From: Apostichopus japonicus
Lineage: Eukaryota > Echinodermata > Holothuroidea > Aspidochirotida > Stichopodidae
Assembly (NCBI RefSeq): GCF_037975245.1
Contig: NC_092564.1
Coordinates: 5,446,484 to 5,510,483, forward strand
Direction of reading: 5' to 3'
Length of the DNA: 64,000 nucleotides
In this document: positions 27,101-36,160 of the stretch, in pieces
How the letters are laid out: every line of letters starts with the position of its first letter
How positions within the stretch are numbered: the first letter of the stretch is position 1
The notes under the pieces: model-generated
Database searches by the model: none
Told to the model about the DNA's origin: nothing
What the model saw: only the letters and a program-made list of their open reading frames with translations
Position numbers and translations under genes: made by a program

Positions 27101-30100
27101 GGATGTATGACGGTGCTCCATTCCTCTCTAGCGATTGCTTTACCACTGGGATGGGCAACCTACGGCCCCCGGGCCACATGCAGCCCGACAGTGATTTTTT
27201 TGCGGCCTGTGAGATGTCTCAAGAGAAAGAAAAATACTCAGTCTATTTTACATCATCACAAAAAACGAGCTAGCTGCTTAGAATTTATCGGCACTAATGA
27301 TGCTGCCAGGTACAGTAGGCCTATTATCCCCATTAATTATCTACTGTACTGTATTGACAATATGTTTTTGTGAAAACAGATTAAGTCCACACACCTATTG
27401 CTTGAAAGTCCTCGGAATCAAAGAATTGAAATCAACAGCAGGTCGTTGATTAGGTGCGGCCCAGTCAATTTTTCACTCCTTATATCGGGCCCATTCATTC
27501 AAAAAGGTTGCCTACCCATGCTTTACCACATAAATGACCCTCAAAACCGTAACTTATCATACACCCACACAATCCTGTACACCAGATTCTTTTGTCAGGT
27601 GATAGGTGATTTCTGCAAACCGGTAACAACCAACTGTTTCAAGGACTGATCTGAGAGCTCACTGGTGCCGAATTGTTTCGTCCGTTTGTAGACTGCATGA
27701 GATATACCAGTGCTGTACATTTCATACCATGTTCAGTACCTGCTTACAGGTGTGCAGCTTTCATTATACACTATGGAATCTGTATCATCCTGATTATATT
27801 ATGAATGTTGGCTCAGCAGGCTAACGTGAGCAGCGGGTGATATGCAAGCATGCATAGGGAGAGGTATGAGATTGGGTTTATAAGCATAAGCTTAAGATAA
27901 ATTATCGATGTTAGAAAGTTTCATAGCTTTATGGAGATATTTCTCATGACTGGTACAAACTTACCTTTATACAATTTTATATGAGTAAATTTACAGTATC
28001 AATGCAAAGGAAAGAATGAAACCTATCTACCTTCCTGAAAAGTCTCTGACTACCGCCGCCCGCTGATGTTGGAAAATAGATGTAGACATTGTGATCTTCA
28101 GCGGATATTGGCTTCTCTACAAATGGTTTCTGGAACACACTACCACTGACTTCTACATGGTCTTCACTCTCTTGCATTGAAACTTCCACTGCAATAAAAG
28201 AATATTGAAGAATGGGTGAGTTTTAGTTTGTCTCAAATTATCGAGAAACAAAAAGGAATAGGAGGGAGCATGGAGAAGGAAAAATGGGCCGGGGGGGGAC
28301 AGGGTTGGGAAAGAAGGGGGCAGGGAGGGAGGAGGAAGAGGGGGAGAGAAATGGCCAGGGTTGGGAAAGAGGGGGGCAGGGATGGAGGAGGGGGAGGGAG
28401 GATATAAAGGGAACAGAGGTAGGTGGGAAATGGGATGGAAAAGGCCTCACAAGCCCAGTTACTTTTGTAATCCCCACAGAATTGTTTGCCGGGCAATGTA
28501 ACGACTGTTGGTTTGTATAATTTATTCTTTGAGATAACGTGATACACAGGATAACTGATATACCAAGTTTGAGGTTCCAGACACCTATACATACAGGTTT
28601 ATCACATTTCAAAGAGTTTGCTTAAAAGAGTTTTGGTGGTTCATTGATCTCATGATCTCCACCAAGAAAAATGACTGATATACATGGAAGTGACATAAGG
28701 CAGCTGAACCATGGCGTGCTTTCTCATTGCCCCGGTTATTATATTTCCAAGCACCACATGATAGACACACCACCATGACTGCATAGATTCTTTTCAACCT
28801 GAGGCAAACATATAAAAAATCATAGTAATAACAATTCTGCCTGCTTGTAAAGAACAAAACTTGCCCACATTTCTAATGCATTAATTGAAGGTTCTAGCTA
28901 AGATCTATCCGGATCTCATTTCAAGAGGTATCTGTTTTGTTGATTTTACCGCATTTTTGTTATATTAAACTATCAATCCCGACTGAAATTTACACTCAGC
29001 AGAAGCTCATAACAAGTGGAAGTCTTAACTCTTACCAGGGTCGTAAGCACGGTCGAGAACAGCATGTCGAGGTACGGGTATATCGTTTTCTTTCAAAATA
29101 CGGAAAACTTTCCTCCTGTAGAGAAATTAAGATGTAGATGTCGATTAGTCGAAAAGATTGCTCAAAATGATTGGTCAAAATGATTGGTAAATAAAATGGT
29201 CAAAAAGATTGGTTGGAAAACACAAAAACATAGTAAACAAGATTAGTAAATGAAATGGTGAAAAAGATTGGTAAAAAATGATTGGCAAAAATAAATTGGT
29301 GAGAAAGAAATTGTTTAAAAATATGATAAGCTGTATATATTTGCAGATGAAACAAATCAAAGTCAGAACTTTCAGTATGGATTTATTTAAACAGCAAACC
29401 ATCTTCTTCTCTGCTCACACTACATTTAAAGCAGTTTCTGGTAGCAAACAAAATGTAAAACTTATACTGAAGATAAAAAATATTCAAATACTGCTATTTG
29501 AAATCTCAGAATCTTGTCCTTAACTATAGATATGTTGGATTGAATTTAACCTACTTTGACTGGTTAAACCTTCAACTAATCAAGGAAGCTTGATCACCAT
29601 TTGGGGGGGGGGGTGGTGGAAGAGGTGGGGGGCTTGTGATGTGATTGGGCATATACTCTTAACAGGTTTTAACAAATTCATATCTTTGCGATACAAAATG
29701 CTATGAAGATGTGGTTTTCACCCAAAGATTCAGAAAATTTTCTACTGCAGCCACAAGAAAAATCATTTTCACTCCCTAGAGACAGAACCACAGCATCTGA
29801 GTAGAAGTATTCCTTCAATCACCTTTGAAACTATAAGCTTCTTACATTCAGGTAAAGTAATTATCTCTTCTCCTTTTTTAATATATATGCAACCTTAACC
29901 TTTCAGGGCATGAGAGGACTTCTGCCAATATATCGACACTATAAAAACTACCGTCAACCTCTTTATCCTGATTATACAAAGTAAACAAACAACGAAAAAC
30001 TGACTGGGAAATTGTAAACAATTGAAAGAGCAAAGAAAATTTATGGCTAGAAAAGGACTTGAACCACTGAAATCTGGGTTACAAGCTCATTGCCCTATCA

Positions 30101-31482
30101 ACTGAGCTATAATCTGAGCTATATTGTTGGTGGCGATAACTCTTCGCTCTTTTCCAAGTTTTTACCATTTGTTATTTTTTCACCCTCCTCTTATCCAACA
30201 TAACTTTGTCTGTGATACTGATGAGTGGGTTAGACAAGAACAACACTTTCTTAATGTCCTTAAATGTAAATGTCAATGTCCTTAAGATATTTTTCATTTG
30301 TTGTTTGTAATCCGAACTCTCAAAACTTGTTTCTTACCTGTCCATTAAAGTGAACTGATTCTCGAGATCATTAATAATGAGCGGTTTTCGTAGATTGGCG
30401 TAAGCGATAGCCTTCTCCAACGGAAACCCCGTTGAGAAGAATGACACCAGGCAGTCGCATTGAGGCCAATCCTCCACAGGTTCGTTTAGAATCATCTCCT
30501 CTGGGAAGACTTCTGGTAGGATGCAATCAAATTTTGATAGTCTGCTTAATATTTCTTGCATAGGCTTGGAGCCAGACTTCTTCGCCATAGCGCACACACC
30601 GACGTTGACTTTAAGATCTGTATCCCATGGATTAAGAGTTGAAGTCACGGATACAGTATCCTACAAGAGGAACATAAAGCTTGTTATCTTTATAGGGAAT
30701 GTCCTTTTGCAATATTAATACCATATACAGTATCTTACAATAAGTTTTCTTCAACAACAAAATAACAATCTAAACTAATGTAAACTTGCTGGTTGCAATT
30801 TCATTAAATACAATTGATACAGAAAGCTGGTGAAATTTCATTACAAAATTTGTCGGATTTTTGCCCATATTACAAGCATATTGTCTTCATCTTTGGTGAT
30901 GTTACTCTCCAATCGTCTTGACTCTTACATGACTAGGATACCTACTGATATGACAAGCTCACGGTGCATTTGCTTTCCTGCAATGCATCTGCATGGGTAG
31001 GTTGTTGGGACAGTTATAAATGGCAATTTACATTAGTACAAAACCTCAGAGAGGTTTACTTTTACAACCTGATAGAACTAGGTTTATCTCTTATAACTGC
31101 CAGAGCAAGTGTGCCACAGAAACAGCAGAGAAAAAGTCATAAATTATTGTACCTTTTACTTTGAAAACTTTGCGACCAATAGTATTAATGACAGTGGTAC
31201 CAGTCCACCTTAAATTCAAACTCCCAAAGCTAGACCTCTCCCTACCCCTGCCCCCCACCCCTTCTTTTCTCCATTTACAAAATGTCAATGAATTTATTTC
31301 AAATTTATTTCCATCAATTTTGACCATTACCCTTCCACACCACCAAATTTTATTCATATCACTGTGTCGATAGTGCATAGTCTGAAGGAGATATACTACA
31401 CATGTCTTCATGCTCTCACCTGGGGAGGATCATCATCTAAGAAGAACCTAGCAGACACTGAAGTGGGAGTGTCATCATCCAT
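6129..31482 (-). CDS. PPIP5K: Diphosphoinositol pentakisphosphate kinase PPIP5K/VIP1, complete, 22 coding exons
   Basis: Exons in transcript order: 31482-31420, 30660-30338, 29115-29036, 28188-28031, 27065-26964, 25971-25810, 25266-25145, 24521-24420, 23852-23766, 22468-22188, 18130-18011, 17012-16891, 16637-16525, 15911-15845, 14982-14841, 14464-14232, 13751-13506, 12825-12604, 11756-11549, 10667-10536, 7134-6833, 6353-6129. Every junction keeps phase and ends in AG with GT, giving about 1203 aa against about 1240 in human PPIP5K2. The N-terminal half is the ATP-grasp kinase ([62 protein letters not shown]). From about residue 371 comes the histidine-acid-phosphatase-like domain with [47 protein letters not shown] and [13 protein letters not shown]. 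The tail (from about residue 916) is Ser-rich, contains [18 protein letters not shown], and ends in an acidic SES. The known role is synthesis and turnover of inositol pyrophosphates (IP7/IP8) in the cytosol. The start is ATG followed by Asp codons; the first exon is the least certain. Confidence 0.95.
8220..8660. repeat. Degraded interspersed repeat with recurrent 'ACC(T/A)TTGACC' words
   Basis: Several loosely repeated blocks contain ACCTTTGACCCC, GACCATTGACCTCCACC and TGACCTTTGCATC. The same vocabulary recurs at 16030-16250 in another PPIP5K intron. This looks like the decayed 3' end of a transposable element; the family is not identified. Confidence 0.35.
10845..11400. repeat. 115-bp tandem repeat (about five copies) in a PPIP5K intron
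   Basis: Copies start with ATTAGAATATT(G/A)GGCAG or a close variant. The GGGCAG-type landmark recurs at 10856, 10971, 11086 and 11201, an exact 115-bp period, then a more diverged copy lies near 11317 and a remnant near 11456. The first three units are nearly identical; the later ones decay progressively. Confidence 0.9.
14512..14597. repeat. Simple repeat, GAAC/AAAT-rich tetranucleotides
   Basis: Runs of AACGAACG, AAGAACGAACG and AAATAAATAAAT form a degenerate tetranucleotide array within a PPIP5K intron. Confidence 0.8.
16030..16270. repeat. Degraded interspersed repeat containing two 'GAGATATCGTGTTTAC' modules
   Basis: Two copies of TGACCTTCCC(T)-TC-T-GAGATATCGTGTTTAC, about 150 bp apart, flank a TTTGACC(T/C)-rich block. 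The end is followed by a CA-rich stretch (ACACACATTCACACACACA). This resembles the 3' tail of a non-LTR or other dispersed element. Its family is not identified. Confidence 0.4.
18830..19241. mobile_element. hAT-type MITE, 412 bp, with perfect 8-bp TSD
   Basis: Terminal inverted repeats TAGGGATGCACCGGAT and ATCCGGTGCATCCCTA lie at the two ends. They are flanked by an identical 8-bp target-site duplication, CTATTATA, at 18822-18829 and 19242-19249. Both ends are packed with ATCCGGCCGGAT-like palindromes. There is no transposase ORF, so it is non-autonomous. The 8-bp TSD and terminal sequence fit the hAT superfamily. It is inserted in a PPIP5K intron. Confidence 0.9.
21555..21584 (-). CDS. PPIP5K: Candidate 30-nt alternative microexon of PPIP5K
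   Basis: Between exon 10 (ends at 22188, phase 1) and exon 11 (starts at 18130), the - strand has a good acceptor (TTTCTGCAG), then 30 nt, then GTAATT. Read in the required phase it adds ten residues, [10 protein letters not shown], leaves the frame unchanged, and rejoins exon 11 at its Ala codon. The site sits in the linker just after the acidic SSSEE stretch, where vertebrate PPIP5K proteins also differ in length. The evidence is splice signals and phase only; conservation was not tested. Confidence 0.45.
23589..23753. mobile_element. Short TIR element (165 bp MITE) with 6-bp direct flanks
   Basis: The ends are CAGGGATGAGCC and the inverse of CAGGCATGAGC (one mismatch in the first eleven). 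They are flanked directly by AGTAAT on both sides (23583-23588 and 23754-23759). The element contains two ATCACGGA motifs. It is non-coding and lies just upstream of PPIP5K exon 9, with its 3' flank ending 7 bp from the exon's donor side. The superfamily is uncertain. Confidence 0.65.
26074..26330 (+). repeat. tRNA-derived SINE-like unit
   Basis: A box-like TGGCCGAGTGG lies at 26082-26092 and B box-like GGTTCGATACC at 26144-26154, in a Ser/Leu-tRNA-like spacing. A unique tail of about 150 bp follows. The cloverleaf cannot be fully closed, so this is a SINE or tRNA pseudogene rather than a tRNA gene. The right boundary is approximate. Confidence 0.6.
27146..27520. mobile_element. hAT (Charlie-like ends) non-autonomous element, 375 bp
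   Basis: The left end CTGGGATGGGCAACCTACGG and the right end (inverse CATGGGTAGGCAACC) form imperfect TIRs with the GGGCAACCTACGGCCC-type terminus typical of Charlie-like hATs. The 8-bp flanks CTTTACCA are identical at 27138-27145 and 27521-27528. There is no transposase ORF. It is inserted between PPIP5K exons 5 and 4. Confidence 0.85.
28258..28440. repeat. G/A-rich purine tract
   Basis: A stretch of roughly 180 nt on the + strand, almost entirely G and A with few pyrimidine breaks. It gives long Gly/Arg/Glu-rich or Pro/Ser-rich spurious ORFs. It lies in the PPIP5K intron upstream of exon 4. Confidence 0.75.
30041..30135 (-). repeat. tRNA-Thr-like SINE/pseudo-tRNA on the minus strand
   Basis: The - strand reads TAGCTCAGTTGATAGGG (A box), an anticodon-loop-like CTTGTAA (TGT, Thr) and GGTTCAAGTCC (B box) at tRNA spacing. 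The acceptor stem does not close convincingly, so a SINE head or tRNA pseudogene is favoured. It is in PPIP5K intron 2. Confidence 0.6.
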
Positions 31483-32480
31483 CTTGCCTCAGATACGGAT
31501 GGTTATTGAGGTAAAGTATTCTAATCTCTTTAGCATATCATAGCATTATCTCATAGATTCTGAAAGAAGAAAACCCTACAGAGTATTAAAGAACACTAAA
31601 AAATTTGATAAGATTGGTCTTTTTTATAGTCTTGACATGGTGAAGTGAAATAACATTTGTCAGCCATTTTTCATGACGGTAAGCTGATATTTGTACCTGA
31701 TGTAGTCATACTGCACCTCTATAAAGCTTTCCTACATAACAACTATCTTCCTCCTAAGGCATTCTGAGAAAAGCAATCAGTTGATCTTGATATTCATATA
31801 GAAATATTACAAACATAGTTTCCTATCCATCATCTTGCTTCCATTTGTATTTATCAATTAGGAAACAACAGGTGATTGTCAATGCTGGACATATTATGAT
31901 GCCTGTACTGTAACCATTGTCATCCCTCTCAGTAGTATTGTTTCACATAGGCTGTATAATAGGCTAACTATATTAAGAATGCTGGTTTATGGGTGTTACA
32001 CTTTTGTGCTGATACAATAGGGACCAAAGAGTAAGACAAATAGTGGAAAGATAATTGAATGATTGAGGGGACGAATAATAATTTCAACAAAGAAATTTGT
32101 GGAATAGAAATCCCAGAGACACACTTGTAAAACTACAAAAAATGGTAGTCTAGTAATGAAAAGAAATTTGTCATCATATTTCAGTTTTCTCAAAAGAAGA
32201 TGTAGCCTAGCTAATGCAGAAATCATCCAAATTTCATATCAATAAGACACACCAGTCACTACTGTTGTTAAACTTGTATATTGAACTATGATTTTAGTTA
32301 CAACCCTTAGTATTAATGCTACTGTCCAAGAACTCGGTCTAAGATCTCCCGACTTAAACCTAGGCCTAACTCATAACTGTTACTTTTGTTATTGTTATGC
32401 TACTTTCATTTTTCAAAATAAAATAAAACTGTTAGCAAACTGCTTATCCACTGAGCTGTGTAAGAGAATGTGTAAAAGTA
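31483..32480. other. Upstream flank of PPIP5K
   Basis: No coding exon recognised. It should contain the PPIP5K 5' UTR and promoter, read on the - strand, but no TATA box or CpG cluster stands out that I can tie to a start site. Confidence 0.3.
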
Positions 32481-32485
32481 AGTTG

Positions 32486-32524
32486 GCCTGACGTTTCGAT
32501 CCTAGCAGGATCTTCTTCAGAGGC
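32486..32524 (-). ncRNA. Hammerhead-ribozyme-like motif (minus strand)
   Basis: Read on the - strand: GCCT, CTGAAGA, A, GATCC-TGCTA-GGATC, GAAA, CGTC, AGGC. This has a 4-bp stem I (GCCT/AGGC), the core CUGANGA, a 5-bp stem II with a pentaloop, the GAAA core, and a minimal AC/GU stem III with a GUC cleavage triplet. This is the dimer-type short-stem-III layout described for hammerheads of Penelope-like elements and retrozymes. One extra A sits between the core and stem II. No reverse transcriptase is visible next to it. Confidence 0.4.
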
Positions 32525-33302
32525 TAAAAAAAAATTGTCATCTAATCTAACCCAGGGGCCAGACTAGCCCTAGCCAAGGCCTGTATGCTGTAATAGTACT
32601 TAAGTTTATTTTTAATCGAATTTGAGATTGCAGGCTTCTCGTATAAAAACTCTCGCCTATCAAGCTACCTACATTTAAACCAAATAACCCGGACGACTAA
32701 CCTTTTTAACTAGAAATAAGTTATTTCGTGGAACTAGTTGTGTGTTAACGTTCGATATTCGACTAAAAGAAAACTTAGTAGGCCTAGGCCTATGCAAGCT
32801 CACGCACTACTGTATGTAGGCTTAGCTCCTTACTAAGGCCTTGTTAGGCTAGAATGCTTTCGTTAAAAACATTTAAAGAAAGAACGAACATTTTCATTTA
32901 CATAACGCTGCTATTTCATGATTCGCTAGCCATAATCAAGGAAGTGTCTAGAGAAAGAGATCCACCAAGATAGAGACTTCAAGAGCAATGATCCGTTGTA
33001 TTCTCTTAGTTCGACTATCAATTTGTAAACAACTAACAGTTATAGCCAAAGTTACGACCTTTTGAGATCAGTGTTGTGAACTGTGTAAAGTCACTGATCA
33101 TGTGTTACGTAACTACAACAACCTCTGTTTTGGCTTTGGGTAAAGGGACTGAGAAAAGATAATATCAAGGATTTCTGCTCATATATCCTGCCACCATTGA
33201 TGAACTGCGAGGCAAGAGGCTGGCAGTGAATCTTTTCAAAAAGATAGCGGCAGCTATTTCTGCTCCTCCTCCATGGGAGGTATCGATAATTGGCTTGGTA
33301 TA
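32525..33302. other. Gene-free DNA
   Basis: No ORF, RNA gene or clear repeat is supported. Short AGGCCTAGGCCTA-type palindromic words occur near 32780-32850. Confidence 0.3.
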
Positions 33303-33351
33303 CAGGTGCGTATCCAGGGGGGGGGGCGTTGGGGGCGCGCGCCCCCCGGGT

Positions 33352-33474
33352 AAGGAAAAGAGGAGAGAAAAAAAGAGAAGAAAAAAGGGAAAAGGAGGGG
33401 GAAAAAAGAAAAGGAGGAGAGGAAGGAAGAGAAAAGAAAAAGAAAAAAGAGAGAAAAAGGAAAAAAGGAGGGAG
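33352..33474 (+). repeat. Perfect 123-nt polypurine tract
   Basis: Every base from 33352 to 33474 on the + strand is A or G. It begins directly after the GCGCGCCCCCCGGGT block of the left transposon end. Confidence 0.9.
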
Positions 33475-33544
33475 TAGAAGATAGCCAAGACCTCGGGAAG
33501 AGAAAGAGGAACAGTCATAGTTAAAGCGCTGATCCCTATAATAT

Positions 33545-34035
33545 ACACAGGGTAGCCAGTGACAGATCAAGGATTACGGCGGGGGTGTGCGCCTCACCCC
33601 TACCCCTTACACCGACAACTCCATTTTTGACGTTTCCATTTTTCCTCTCTCACTAATGTATCTATATAAATACTATATATGGTCTATCATAACGCGTGTG
33701 TGTGTATGGACGCCTTAAACAATTGTACAATTGTGCTATATGGAACCAACTGTGCACTGGTCTTGAACTCGACCGAGTCGTCGGGGTACATGACGCATTT
33801 CGGGGAGGGGGCGACCGCCCCCCCCCCGAGCAAATTTTCTTTATGACATCGCTAGTAATTTCAAAATAGACAATGCTTAGATGCAACTTACAAGGCCTGG
33901 GAAGTGTCATTTCCAGCGATCTGGGAGGCATTTTCGGCCAAAATTTTTCTTGTACGCTTCGCGCCAACTCATGGTGGCGCTTCGCTTAGATAGTTTGCCC
34001 CTCCCTTGGCAATTACTCGCTACACGCCTGTTCGA
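33545..34035. mobile_element. Nested or related transposon-end fragment
   Basis: Its right edge, ACTCGCTACACGCCTG, mirrors the right TIR of the enclosing element (GGATACGTGCCTG). The preceding 130 bp match the right end of that element at lower identity. Its left end, near 33547 (CAGGGTAGCCAGTG), is inferred. Confidence 0.4.
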
Positions 34036-35298
34036 ATTTGTAAAGCAAAGAGCAGATATAACATCATATCAGTGAGCATTGAAATGCATGTTCCACGCTG
34101 AACAGCCTCAAAAACTGTCTATGTGTGTAGTTAAAGGCGTAGGAGCCCAATTGGATTTGGGGGCTGTAATGACTTGCCCGAAAAAAAAGCCAAAATTTTC
34201 CGCGCAAGAAGCGCGCGTTCAACATATCGATGCCAGTATCATATAAGCAAGCATCGGTCATTACAGTGCATGGCATCGTGTACCGCACGGTCCGTCAAAG
34301 TTGCACGGTATACCGCTGGATGCTATGTAAACAACCAAATGTCTTATGTAGATGGAGAAAAATCATACAGATCCATTTATGTCAAAACTTTCTTTTACAG
34401 TAGTAATGTCGGCCAAGCTTACAACTTTATTTTAATTACCAAGGAGATCATTTTTAAGCTATTCATTGCTATTTATTTTTCTTTCAGTAGGTGCCCGAAA
34501 AAGATGGGGAAAAATTTGGTTGCGGGGGGGGGGAGGGGGGCTGCAGCCACCGCCTTCTACGGGACCTACGCCTATGTGTGTAGTGTTCGGTTTCGATATA
34601 CCTCATATCGGAAATATCTCCTATTTTTCATTTCCTTCAACCAAGTTTTATAATAGCCATTATAAGAGGTTGCAATATTTCTACACCAAGAAATTAACTG
34701 TGTCGGAATTTTCCAAAATTTCCTCACCAACATTCTTCATCATACTTTCCTCTACTCGTGCAACTTTGACCTGTCTGTTAGGGGATCAAGGAGGCTTTTC
34801 TATATTGCTTGTACCATAGATTGAATTTTCTGCAACATTATGGGTATGTTTTCAAGTGATTTTATTCACGAGAAATGGGAATTTTCAAATTCTCAACAAA
34901 TAATCGGCTTAAAACCTTCAAAAGTGGGGCTTTCGGATATTGTGGGCCGTGACGTAGAATCGCCTACAAAAGCAATGATCCATAGGACATGCAATCAGGT
35001 CGAACATGATGTGTGACAGGTGACAATCTTCAAAAAGGTTATGGATGGAAAAAAACTTTTGGGAAATACTTGGTTCTCAGGCAACAAGTGTACATCTGGT
35101 TGCTCATATTCAAGGCCGAGAAGTGCTATTTCCGGTGATCTGGGGGGTATCAAAACCAGAAATTTTCTTGTACGCTGCGCACCAACCGATGGTGGCGCTC
35201 CGCTTAGATAGTACTTCGCGCCCCCCGGGTTAGAAAATCCTGGATACGTGCCTGGTATATAGGACACAGAGGGTGGCTCTGCTTCTTCATGGCAGGAC

Positions 35299-36160
35299 TT
35301 GGCAGGACTAATGAGGTTCCACAACGGAGGATCTGTTTTGGGTCCCTTGTTGTTTGTTGCTTATATAAATGACATCGACGGAATTATTTTGTTTTGTGTA
35401 CAGCCAAGAAGTTTGCTGACGACACCAAACTGTATTCTGAAGTCTCTTCCAAAAAACGATTCTGAGAAATTTCAAGTGGATTTCGATAAGTTTTTTAATA
35501 GTGATAAGTGCAAGGTGATACATATTGGTATTCGAGTAACCAAAAGTTTACGTACCCTCTTAATGGTGAGGAGTTGTAGGAGGTTTTTTTGAAAGAGACC
35601 TGTATCTACATTGACTCATCTCTGCAACCTTCTAAACATTGTATCGAAATTTAACTGCTAAAGGTTTTAGGTGTGACCAAGAGGACATTGTTGTAGGCTT
35701 TATAAGCAGTTGGTTAGGCCTCATCTGGAGTAGGCTATGCTGTGCATGCTTGGAACCCATATTTGCTAAGGCCTAAGGAAGTACCTGAGAAGGTCCAGAG
35801 GAGGGCTACTAGGATGATTATAGTTCCTTAAAGGGTGTTCCTAATTAAAGGCGGTTACAGCTGCTGAATCTCACCACACTGGAGCTTAGGAGCTTACGTG
35901 GTGACTTGATTCAGGTTTTTCAAGATTGTTTATGGTTTTGACAATTTATCCTTCACTGACTTAATTTTTCATGTTTGCTAATAGTAATTGTACCAGGGGT
36001 CATTGTCTTAAACTCCAGAAGTTACAAAGTAGAATTAATTTTCGTCATAGGCTAACTTTTTTTTAATAGGGTTGTGATTGAGTGGAATGGTTTGCCTGAG
36101 AAAGTTGTACTTGCAAGTAGCGTGAATGGGTTTAAGAATGCTTTGGACAAGCACTTTTAG
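35299..36160 (+). pseudogene. 5'-truncated LINE reverse transcriptase relic
   Basis: Conserved non-LTR RT pieces appear in the right order but in shifting frames: GSVLGPLLFVAYINDI (about 35328), the catalytic FADDTK (FADD at 35412-35423, in another frame), SEKFQVDFDKFFN, an HAWNPY-like piece followed by KVQRRATRMI (about 35750-35820), LNLTTLELRSLRGDLIQVFK and VVIEWNGLPEKVV-SSVNGFKNALDKHF, ending at a stop near 36160. The order and C-terminal module are typical of CR1/L2/RTE-like insect and marine LINEs; the clade is not resolved. The fingers region and everything upstream are missing, and there are several frameshifts, so it is dead. Confidence 0.8.

Larger units (their letters stand above)
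33303..35254. mobile_element. Composite TIR DNA-transposon copy, about 1.95 kb, non-coding
   Basis: The ends are CAGGTGCGTATCCAGG and the inverse of CAGGCACGTATCCAGG (16-bp TIR, two mismatches), flanked by GTATA on both sides (33298-33302 and 35255-35259). The interior has GCGCCCCCCGGGT-type blocks near both ends and a pure purine tract. Two diverged copies of a module with TTTCTTGTACGCT-CGC and TGGTGGCGCT-CGCTTAGATAG lie at about 33885-33995 and 35105-35215. No transposase is visible. The superfamily is undecided: the termini look hAT-like but only 5 bp of flank match. Confidence 0.6.

Noticed and set aside
28233-28612. Pro/Ser-rich ORFs of about 120 aa on the minus strand
   Set aside because: They are translations of the G/A-rich tract inside a PPIP5K intron.
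33091-33570. 159-aa minus-strand ORF rich in Phe, Leu and Ser
   Set aside because: It arises from the pure purine tract and transposon end; no conserved motif.
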